Part shown: positions 40,735 to 48,219 of the stretch, piece by piece
Numbering within the stretch: the first letter of the stretch is position 1
Layout: the number at the start of each line of letters is the position of its first letter
NCBI RefSeq assembly: GCF_017813365.1
Contig: NZ_JAGIZA010000022.1
Span: 1 to 64,000 of the forward strand
Length of the DNA: 64,000 bases
From: Roseomonas indoligenes
GTDB taxonomy: Bacteria; Pseudomonadota; Alphaproteobacteria; Acetobacterales; Acetobacteraceae
Reading direction: 5' to 3'
Program-made: the position numbers and the translations under genes
Notes under the pieces: model-generated
Seen by the model: the letters and a program-made list of their open reading frames with translations, nothing else
Told to the model about the DNA's origin: nothing
Database searches by the model: none

Positions 40735-41994
40735 ATGAACAGACGCCAGGCCATCGCCGCCACCGCCGCCCTCTTCGCGGCCGCCCGCGCCACCGCGCCG
40801 CGCGGTGCCTTCGCGCAGGGCTCCACCGTGCCGGAGGTCAAGAAGGCGGTGCTCGGCTATATCGCGCTCACCGATGCCGCGCCGCTGATCATCGCGAAGG
40901 AGAAGGGCCTCTTCGCCAAGCACGGCATGCCGGACGTCGAGGTTTCCAAGCAGGCCAGCTGGGGCGCGACCCGCGACAACCTCGTGCTCGGCGGCGGCGC
41001 GGGCGGCATCGACGGCGCCCACATCCTCACGCCCATGCCCTACCTGATGCACACGGGGCGCGTGACGCAGAACAGCCAGCCGGTGCCGATGGCGATCCTG
41101 GCGCGGCTGAACACCCAGGGACAGGGCCTGTCTGTCGCCAACAAGCACAAGGCCACGGGCGTCACCATCGACGCCTCCGGCCTCAAGCGCGCGATGACGC
41201 CGGAGAGCAAGGTCGCCATGACCTTCCGCGGCGGCACGCACGACCTGTGGATCCGCTACTGGCTCGCCGCCGCCGGCATCGACCCGGACAAGGACTTGCA
41301 GACCATCGTGGTGCCGCCGCCGCAGATGGTGGCGAACCTGAAGGTCGGCACCATGGACGCCTTCTGCGTGGGCGAGCCCTGGCCGGACCAGACGGTGAAC
41401 CAGAAGATCGGCTTCACCGCCGCCGTGACGGGCGAGCTGTGGAAGGATCACCCGGAGAAGTCGCTGGGCATGCGCGCGGATTGGGTGAACGCCAACCCGA
41501 AGGCTGCCGAGGCCCTGACCGCCGCCGTGATCGAGGCCCAGCGCTGGTGCGACGCCGAGGCGAACAAGCCGGAGATGTGCAGCATCATCGGCAAGCGCGC
41601 CTGGTTCAACGTGCCCGTCACGGACATCCTCGACCGCTCCCTCGGCAACATCGACTACGGCGACGGCCGCAAGGTGGAGAAGTCGCCGCTGCTGATGAAG
41701 TTCTGGCGCGACCACGCCTCCTACCCCTTCCGCAGCCACGAGCAGTGGTTCCTGACGGAGGACATCCGCTGGGGCGTGCTGCCGGAGAGCACGGACACGA
41801 AGAAGCTCATCGGCGAGGTGAACCGCGAGGACATCTGGCGCGCCGCGGCCGCCCGCGCGGGCGTGCCGGCCGGCGAGATGCCCAACGGCACGTCCCGCGG
41901 CCGCGAGACCTTCTTCGACGGCAAGGTCTTCGACCCCGAGAACCCGGCGGCCTACCTCGCCTCCCTCTCCATCAAGAAGACAGCGGCGGCCTGA
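40735..41994 (+). CDS. nrtA: Nitrate ABC transporter substrate-binding protein NrtA
   Basis: 419 residues. Twin-arginine-type signal (MNRRQAIAATAALFAAARA, cleavage near AFAQG). The mature protein keeps the nitrate-pocket regions of NrtA: GAHILTPMPYLMHTG, FRGGTHDLWIRYWLAAAGIDP, KVGTMDAFCVGEPWPDQTV, DHPEKSLGMRADWV. Periplasmic. Start ATG 40735 is preferred; GTG 40729 in frame is possible. Passes nitrate to NrtB/NrtC. Confidence 0.92.
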   Translation: MNRRQAIAATAALFAAARATAPRGAFAQGSTVPEVKKAVLGYIALTDAAPLIIAKEKGLFAKHGMPDVEVSKQASWGATRDNLVLGGGAGGIDGAHILTPMPYLMHTGRVTQNSQPVPMAILARLNTQGQGLSVANKHKATGVTIDASGLKRAMTPESKVAMTFRGGTHDLWIRYWLAAAGIDPDKDLQTIVVPPPQMVANLKVGTMDAFCVGEPWPDQTVNQKIGFTAAVTGELWKDHPEKSLGMRADWVNANPKAAEALTAAVIEAQRWCDAEANKPEMCSIIGKRAWFNVPVTDILDRSLGNIDYGDGRKVEKSPLLMKFWRDHASYPFRSHEQWFLTEDIRWGVLPESTDTKKLIGEVNREDIWRAAAARAGVPAGEMPNGTSRGRETFFDGKVFDPENPAAYLASLSIKKTAAA

Positions 41995-41996
41995 CC

Positions 41997-42869
41997 ATGA
42001 ACGCTTCCGTCCAGACCCCGGTGGCGGCCAACCCGGCCGTCACGGTCGCCGAGCCGGCGATGATGCCGGTCCCGACCCTCGCCACCCGCCTGCGCCCCTA
42101 TGCCGAGCGGGTCCTGCCGCCCGTGCTTGTCGTGCTGGCCCTCGGGCTGCTGTGGGAAGCGGCGGCGAGCGGCGCCGGCGCCACGCTGCCGCCGCCCTCC
42201 AAGGTCTGGGCGGACGCGCACGACCTGATCGTCGATCCGTTCTTCGACAATGGCGGGCTGGACAAGGGCCTGTTCTGGCACCTGCTCGCCAGCCTCCAGC
42301 GCGTCGCTGTGGGCTTCACCCTCTCCGCCATAGCCGGCATCGCCGTGGGGCTGCTGATCGGGACCTCCAAGCTCGCGATGCGCGGGCTGGACCCGATCTT
42401 CCAGGTGCTGCGCACCGTGCCGCCGCTCGCCTGGCTGCCACTGTCGCTCGCCGCGTTCCGGGAAGCCCAGCCCTCCGCGATCTTCGTGATCTTCATCACC
42501 TCGGTCTGGCCGATCATCATCAACACCGCGGTCGGCGTGCGGAACGTGCCGCAGGACTACCGCAACGTCGCCGCCGTGATCCGCCTGCGCGGCCCGGCCT
42601 ACTGGTGGCGCATCATCCTGCCCGCCGCCGCCCCCTACATCTTCACGGGCCTGCGGATCGGCGTCGGCCTCTCCTGGCTCGCCATCATCGCGGCGGAGAT
42701 GCTCATCGGCGGCGTCGGCATCGGCTTCTTCATCTGGGACGCGTGGAACTCCTCCAACCTGTCCGACATCATCGTGGCCCTGTTCTACGTCGGCATCGTC
42801 GGCTTCCTGCTGGACCGGCTGATGGCCCTCGTCGGCCACCTCGTCACCCGCGGCACCGCGACGGCCTGA
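41997..42869 (+). CDS. nrtB: Nitrate ABC transporter permease NrtB
   Basis: 290 residues with six membrane helices. The N-terminal ~30 residues are Val/Pro-rich and cytoplasmic; LPPVLVVLALGLLWEAAASG begins the first helix. TVPPLAWLPLSLAAFRE and the EAA loop NVAAVIRLRGPAYWWRIILPAAAPYIFTGLR are typical of the NrtB/SsuC/TauC group. It begins 2 bases after the nrtA stop. Confidence 0.92.
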   Translation: MNASVQTPVAANPAVTVAEPAMMPVPTLATRLRPYAERVLPPVLVVLALGLLWEAAASGAGATLPPPSKVWADAHDLIVDPFFDNGGLDKGLFWHLLASLQRVAVGFTLSAIAGIAVGLLIGTSKLAMRGLDPIFQVLRTVPPLAWLPLSLAAFREAQPSAIFVIFITSVWPIIINTAVGVRNVPQDYRNVAAVIRLRGPAYWWRIILPAAAPYIFTGLRIGVGLSWLAIIAAEMLIGGVGIGFFIWDAWNSSNLSDIIVALFYVGIVGFLLDRLMALVGHLVTRGTATA

Positions 42870-42879
42870 GGACGTGATC

Positions 42880-43683
42880 ATGAGCGGCAACCAAGCCTTC
42901 CTCGACATCTCCGATGTCACCGTCGCCTTCGGGCGCTCCCGCGTGCCGGTGCTGAACGGCATCGACCTGAAGATCCGGCGCGGCGAGTACATCTCCGTCA
43001 TCGGCCATTCCGGCTGCGGCAAGTCTACGCTGCTGAACGTGGTGGCGGGGCTGCTGGACGCCTCCGGCGGCGGCGTGGTGCTGGACGGGCGCGAGATCTC
43101 CGGCCCCGGCCCGGACCGCGCCGTGGTGTTCCAGAACCACTCCCTCCTCCCCTGGCTCACCTGCTACGAGAACGTCCGCCTCGCCGTGGACCAGACGCTC
43201 TCCAAGACCATGTCCAAGGCCGAGCGGCACGAATGGACGCTGGAGAACATCGCCCTCGTCCGCATGACCCACGCCAAGGACAAGCGCCCGGGCGAGATCT
43301 CCGGCGGCATGAAGCAGCGCATCGGCATCGCCCGCGCGCTGTCGATGAAGCCGAAGGTCCTGCTGCTGGACGAGCCCTTCGGCGCGCTGGACGCCCTGAC
43401 CCGCGCACACCTGCAGGACCAGGTGATGCAAATTCACGCGGATCTCGGCAGCACGGTGATGATGATCACCCACGACGTGGACGAGGCCGTGCTGCTCTCC
43501 GACCGTATCGTGATGCTCACCAACGGCCCCAATGCCCGGATCGGCGAAATCCTGGAGGTGGACCTGCCCCGCCCGCGCGACCGCCTCGCGCTCGTGGCCG
43601 ATCCGCGCTTCATCGCAGCCCGTGCCGCGGTGCTGGAGTTCCTGCACCACCGCCACACCGCGCCGGGGCTGGCCGCGGCATGA
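42880..43683 (+). CDS. nrtC: Nitrate ABC transporter ATP-binding protein
   Basis: 267 residues. Walker A GHSGCGKSTLLNVVAG, Q-loop VVFQNHSLLPWLTC, signature ISGGMKQRIGIARAL, Walker B VLLLDEPFGALD, H-loop THDVDEAVLLSDRIVML. A single-domain ATPase (equivalent to NrtD or to NrtC without its binding-protein fusion). ATG 42880 with GAGGA 7 bases upstream is chosen over an in-frame GTG at 42874. TGA overlaps the next ATG. Confidence 0.92.
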   Translation: MSGNQAFLDISDVTVAFGRSRVPVLNGIDLKIRRGEYISVIGHSGCGKSTLLNVVAGLLDASGGGVVLDGREISGPGPDRAVVFQNHSLLPWLTCYENVRLAVDQTLSKTMSKAERHEWTLENIALVRMTHAKDKRPGEISGGMKQRIGIARALSMKPKVLLLDEPFGALDALTRAHLQDQVMQIHADLGSTVMMITHDVDEAVLLSDRIVMLTNGPNARIGEILEVDLPRPRDRLALVADPRFIAARAAVLEFLHHRHTAPGLAAA

Positions 43684-44870
43684 GGATCCTGGTCGTCGGC
43701 GCCGGCCCGGCCGGCACGCGCTGCGCCCTGCGGACCGCCGGGCGCGTGCCCGGCGCCCAGGTGCTGCTGGCGGGTGCCGAGCCGGCCCTGCCCTACGACC
43801 GGGTCGCCCTCTCCAAGCACCTCGTGGGCGATCTGACCCAGGAGGCGCTGATCACCCACACCCTCGCCGACCTGCGCGCGGCGGGCGTCTCCTACCGCCC
43901 AGGCACGCGGATCGAGCGGCTGGACCTCACCGCGCGCGAAGCCATCACCGCCCGCGGCGAGCGCATCCCTTACGACCGCTGTGTCATCGCCACCGGCAGC
44001 CGCTCCTTCCGCCTGCCCCTGCCGGGTGCCGATCTGCCCGGCGTCATTGCCTGGCGCGACCTCGCCGAGAGCCGCCAGATGCTGCAGGTCGCGCGCGACG
44101 GCGGGCCCGCCGTGGTGATCGGCGGCGGACTTCTGGGCCTTGAAGCCGCCGTCGGCCTCGCCGCGCGCGGCATGAAGGTGACGGTGCTCCATGCCGTCGG
44201 CTGGCCGATGGAGCGTCAGCTCGATTACGACGCGGGCACGCTGCTGGCGAATCGCCTGCGCGCCCGCGGCCTGACCATCCACATGCCCGCCGCGACCGTC
44301 GCCATCGAGGGCAAGGAGCGCGCCGAGGCCGTGCTGCTGAAGTCTGGCGAGCGCATCCCCGCCCGCCTCGTCGCCATGTGCGTCGGCGTGCGCCCGAACG
44401 TCGATCTGGCGAAAGTCAGCGGGTTGGAGGTCGCGCGCGGCATCGTGGCCGACGCCGCCATGCACACCAGCGATCCGAACGTCCTCGCCATCGGCGAGTG
44501 CGCGGAGGTGGAGGGTCGCCTGATCGGCCTCGTCGCCCCCGCGCTGGAGCAGGCGGAGATCGCCGCCGCCACCATCGCCGGAGAGGCCGCCATCTGGGCG
44601 CCGCGCGCGGAATCCGCCGCCCTCAAGGTCTCCGGCACCCATGTCTGGTCCGGCGGCGAGGTGGCGCCCGCCAATGCAGAGGCGGTGACCCTGCGCGCCG
44701 GCGAATCCTACCGCCGCCTGTGGTGGCGCGAAGGCCGCCTCGTCGGCGCCGTGCTCTACGGCGACACCAGCGAGGCCGGCTTCTACCAGATCCTGATTGC
44801 GAGCGGCCGCCCGGTCGCGTCCCGCGCGGACGCGGCCCTGGGCCAGGCCTACCTCAAGGATGCGGCGTGA
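43680..44870 (+). CDS. FAD/NAD(P)-dependent oxidoreductase, nitrite/nitrate reductase electron-transfer subunit (NirB N-terminal/NasB-like)
   Basis: 396 residues. ILVVGAGPAGTRCALR (FAD-binding, residues 3-18), VVIGGGLLGLEAAVGLAARGMKVTVL (NAD(P) Rossmann, ~143), and VLAIGECAEVEGRLIGLVAPALEQA (FAD ribityl region, ~262). It lacks the BFD [2Fe-2S] and siroheme domains of full NirB, so it is an electron donor, likely to NasA or to the nitrite reductase encoded next. ATG overlaps the ABC ATPase stop; TGA overlaps the next ATG. Confidence 0.85.
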   Translation: MRILVVGAGPAGTRCALRTAGRVPGAQVLLAGAEPALPYDRVALSKHLVGDLTQEALITHTLADLRAAGVSYRPGTRIERLDLTAREAITARGERIPYDRCVIATGSRSFRLPLPGADLPGVIAWRDLAESRQMLQVARDGGPAVVIGGGLLGLEAAVGLAARGMKVTVLHAVGWPMERQLDYDAGTLLANRLRARGLTIHMPAATVAIEGKERAEAVLLKSGERIPARLVAMCVGVRPNVDLAKVSGLEVARGIVADAAMHTSDPNVLAIGECAEVEGRLIGLVAPALEQAEIAAATIAGEAAIWAPRAESAALKVSGTHVWSGGEVAPANAEAVTLRAGESYRRLWWREGRLVGAVLYGDTSEAGFYQILIASGRPVASRADAALGQAYLKDAA

Positions 44871-46597
44871 TGGACGGCAGCTTCACCCCCGAGCAGCAGA
44901 ACTACCTCCAGGGCTTCATGGCGGGCGTCGAGGCCCGCCGCGGCACGCTCTCCCCCGGTGGCGCCGCGGAGGGCGGCGCGCCGCCGGACGCGATGCGCGC
45001 CGCGCAGGACGCGGCGGTGGCGGCCGGCGGCAAGCTGAGCCCCGAGGAGAGGATGAAGCGGGAGAAGCACCCGCTGGACCGCTGGGACGAGGTGGAGGCG
45101 CGCGCCAGGGCGGGCAAATTCCCCCATGGGCTGGAGAACCTGGCCACGCGCTGGCACGGGCTGTTCTACGTCGGCCCGACGCAGGATTCCTTCATGTGCC
45201 GCCTGCGCATCCCCGGCGGCATCCTCTCGACCCACCAGGCGCGCGGCATTGCGGCCATCGCGGAGGAGTGCGGCGGCGGCTACGTGGACGCCACCACCCG
45301 CAACAACCTGCAGATCCGCGAGATCCCCGCGGACAAGGGCTTGGAGCTGCTGGAGCGTCTGGCCGACCTCGGCATCATCCCCAAGGGCACGGGCGCGGAC
45401 AACATCCGCAACATCACGGCATCCCCCACCAGCGGCATCGATCCCCACGAGCTGATCGACACCCGCGCCATCGTCCGCAAGCTGCACCACCACATCCTGA
45501 ACACGCGCGACCTCTTCGGCCTGCCGCGCAAGTTCAACATCTCCATCGACGGCGGCAGCCGCGTGGCCGTGGTGGAGGACACGAACGACATCGCCTTCGC
45601 CGCCGTGAAGGTCGGGGAGGAGGTCCTGTTCCGCCTTGCCCTCGGCGGCATCACCGGCCACCGCGACTTCGCGCGCGACACGGGCCGCGTGGTGGCAGCG
45701 GACGAGGTGGTGAAGGTCTGCGACGCCATCCTCCGCGTCTTCCTCGCCCATGGCGACCGCACGGATCGTCGCAAGTCCCGCCTGAAATACCTGCTGGATA
45801 CCTGGGGCCTGCCCCGTTTCATCGAGGCGGTGGAGGCCCAGCTGGGCGCCCCGCTGCGCGAGGTGGATGGCGGCGAGTCCGCGCCGCCCGCCGACAAGCA
45901 CGGCCATCTCGGCGTGCACGACCAGAAGCAGGACGGCCTGCAATATGTCGGCGTGGTCCTGCCCGTCGGCCGCATCACCGCCGACGAGCTCCGCGCCCTG
46001 GCCCGCATCGCCGACACTTATGGCAGCGGCACCCTGCGCCTGACGGTCTGGCAGAACCTTCTCATCTCCGACATCCCGCGCGACCGCATGGCGGAAGCCT
46101 GCCGCGAGATCGAGGCGATCGGCTTCGGCACCACCGCCAGCCACGTGCGCGGCGGCCTCGTTGCCTGCACGGGCGCGGCCGGCTGCAAGTTCGCCGCCGC
46201 CCACACGAAGCAGCACGCGGCGGCGCTGGCGGACTACCTGGATTCCCGAATCGCCGTGAGCCGCCCGATCAACATCCACCTCACCGGCTGCCACAACTCC
46301 TGCGCCCAGCACTATATCGGCGACATCGGCCTGATCGGCGCCAAGGTGGAGCGCGGCGAGGAGGAGGTGGAGGGCTACGACCTCCATGTCGGCGGCGGTG
46401 CGGGGATGGAGCAGCGCATCGGCCGCTTGGTCCTCCCGAAGGTGGCGCATGACGATCTGGGCCCGGCGGTGCTGAACCTGCTGCGCGCCTGGCAGGCCGA
46501 AGCCGCCGAACTCACCTTCCAGGCCTTCACCGACCGCCACGGCGAAGCCGAGCTTCTGGCCATGACCGGTCGCAGCGCCGCGGAGATCGACGCGTGA
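44870..46597 (+). CDS. nirA: Siroheme [4Fe-4S] nitrite reductase, NirA type
   Basis: 575 residues. Two nitrite/sulfite ferredoxin-like half domains with GGGYVDATTRNNLQIREI and TLRLTVWQNLLI, and the cluster ligands: VACTGAAGCKF (~430-440) and TGCHNSCAQHYIGDIG (~472-487), four cysteines in all. It reduces nitrite to ammonium with six electrons. The extra N-terminus has FTPEQQNYLQGFMAG, a motif repeated in the next gene. GTG of the next gene overlaps the stop. Confidence 0.9.
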   Translation: MDGSFTPEQQNYLQGFMAGVEARRGTLSPGGAAEGGAPPDAMRAAQDAAVAAGGKLSPEERMKREKHPLDRWDEVEARARAGKFPHGLENLATRWHGLFYVGPTQDSFMCRLRIPGGILSTHQARGIAAIAEECGGGYVDATTRNNLQIREIPADKGLELLERLADLGIIPKGTGADNIRNITASPTSGIDPHELIDTRAIVRKLHHHILNTRDLFGLPRKFNISIDGGSRVAVVEDTNDIAFAAVKVGEEVLFRLALGGITGHRDFARDTGRVVAADEVVKVCDAILRVFLAHGDRTDRRKSRLKYLLDTWGLPRFIEAVEAQLGAPLREVDGGESAPPADKHGHLGVHDQKQDGLQYVGVVLPVGRITADELRALARIADTYGSGTLRLTVWQNLLISDIPRDRMAEACREIEAIGFGTTASHVRGGLVACTGAAGCKFAAAHTKQHAAALADYLDSRIAVSRPINIHLTGCHNSCAQHYIGDIGLIGAKVERGEEEVEGYDLHVGGGAGMEQRIGRLVLPKVAHDDLGPAVLNLLRAWQAEAAELTFQAFTDRHGEAELLAMTGRSAAEIDA

Positions 46598-48219
46598 ACG
46601 CCATTTCCCCCGTCGCGGGCGCCTTCCCTGGCCCCGCCCCCACCCCGATGATCCCGGAAAGCGCGCCTTTCTCGCCGGAGCAGCGCGCCTGGCTGAACGG
46701 TTTCCTCGCCGGCCTCTACGGCGGCGCGGGGGCGGCCGGCAGCGCGGCCGCCCCCGCGCCGGAGCCGGAGGAGGACTTTCCCTGGCACGACCCGGCGCTC
46801 TCGCTGGATGAGCGGTTGCTGATGGCGGCGGACAAGCCACAATCCCGGCGCTACATGGCCGCCATGGCGCAGCTGGATTGCGGCCAGTGCGGCTATGTCT
46901 GCAAGAGCTATGCGGAGGCCATCGCCTCGGGTGCGGAGGGCTCGCTTTCCCTCTGCGTTCCCGGCGGCAAGGCGACGCAGAAGGCGCTGAAGGCCCTGCA
47001 GGCCGAAGCCCCCGCCGCAACGGCGCCCGCCCCTACCGCCAAGGCCACGGGCCCGGCCATGGTGCCCATCCGCGTCCTCGCCGTGCATGCCCTTTCCGGC
47101 GAAGGTTCCGCCAAGGACGTCCGCAACATCGTGCTGGACCTCGAAGACAGCGGACTGCGCTACGATCCCGGCGACAGCCTCGGCCTGCTGGCGCCGAACG
47201 ACCCGGAGCTGGTGGAAGCCTGCCTCCGCATCCTCGGCGCCACGGGGGAGGAGCCGGTGCCCTGCCCCGATGGCATGGCTCGCCCCGCACGCGAGGCCTT
47301 CCTGACGCACCTCGCCATCGCCCGCCCGCTGGACCGCACCACGGACCTTCTCGCCGGCGCGGCGAAGGACGCCAAGGAAGCGGCCATGCTCCGCAAGCTG
47401 ACTGACGGGGAGGACGACGCGGAGCCGCAGGACGCCGACCTGCTGGACCTGCTGGAGCACTTCCCCTCCGCACGTCCCTCGCTGGCCGACCTCGCCGCCT
47501 CCCTTCCCGGCCTCAAGCCCCGCCTCTACTCCATCGCCTCTTCGCCCCTCGCCGTGCCGGGGAAGGTCGAGCTCTGCGTCTCCGTGGTGAAGGCAGACCG
47601 GCGCGGCCGCGTGCGCCAGGGCGTCGCCTCCTCCCATCTCGGCTTCCGCGCCATCCCCGACCTCATTGAGGGCGAAGGCCATGCCACGCCCGGCGACCGG
47701 GAGCGCGCGATCACCGAGATCATGCCCGCCTACATGCAGGTCTCCCACTTCCGCCTGCCGGAGGACCCCTCCACCCCCGTCATCATGTGCGGCCCCGGCA
47801 CGGGCATCGCGCCCTTCCGCGCCTTCCTGCAGCACCGCGCCGCGCAGGGCATCAAGGGCCGCACCTGGCTCTTCTTCGGTGACCAGAGATCCGCCACCGA
47901 CTACCTCTTCCGCGAGGAGATCGAGGACTGGAGGGCCGATGGCACGCTGGAGCGTCTCTCGCTCGCCTGGTCGCGCGATCCCGGCGCGAAGAAGACCTAC
48001 GTGCAGGACCGCATGAAGGAAAGCGCCGCCGACCTCTGGCGCTGGTTCCAGGACGGCGCGCGCTTCTACATCTGCGGCGACGCTGCCCGCATGGCGAAGG
48101 ACGTGGACACCACGCTGCGCGAGATCGCCATGAAGGAAGGCCGGATGGACGCGGACGCCGCGCGCGACTGGATCGTCGCCCTGGCCCGCCAGAACCGCTA
48201 CCAGCGCGACGTGTACTGA
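46594..48219 (+). CDS. CysJ-like NADPH-flavoprotein reductase with N-terminal Fe-S motif
   Basis: 541 residues from a GTG start overlapping the nirA stop. N-terminal FSPEQRAWLNGFLAGL parallels the nirA N-terminus. Next comes a probable [4Fe-4S] motif CGQCGYVCKSYAEAI with a further Cys in LCVPGGK (~96-124). The C-terminal 380 residues are the CysJ/CPR reductase module: FAD binding RLYSIASSP and HLGFRAI, NADPH binding CGPGTGIAPFRAFLQHR, LFFGDQR, FYICGDAARM. The flavodoxin (FMN) domain of true CysJ is missing. It likely feeds NADPH electrons to the nitrite reductase. Confidence 0.85.
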   Translation: MNAISPVAGAFPGPAPTPMIPESAPFSPEQRAWLNGFLAGLYGGAGAAGSAAAPAPEPEEDFPWHDPALSLDERLLMAADKPQSRRYMAAMAQLDCGQCGYVCKSYAEAIASGAEGSLSLCVPGGKATQKALKALQAEAPAATAPAPTAKATGPAMVPIRVLAVHALSGEGSAKDVRNIVLDLEDSGLRYDPGDSLGLLAPNDPELVEACLRILGATGEEPVPCPDGMARPAREAFLTHLAIARPLDRTTDLLAGAAKDAKEAAMLRKLTDGEDDAEPQDADLLDLLEHFPSARPSLADLAASLPGLKPRLYSIASSPLAVPGKVELCVSVVKADRRGRVRQGVASSHLGFRAIPDLIEGEGHATPGDRERAITEIMPAYMQVSHFRLPEDPSTPVIMCGPGTGIAPFRAFLQHRAAQGIKGRTWLFFGDQRSATDYLFREEIEDWRADGTLERLSLAWSRDPGAKKTYVQDRMKESAADLWRWFQDGARFYICGDAARMAKDVDTTLREIAMKEGRMDADAARDWIVALARQNRYQRDVY

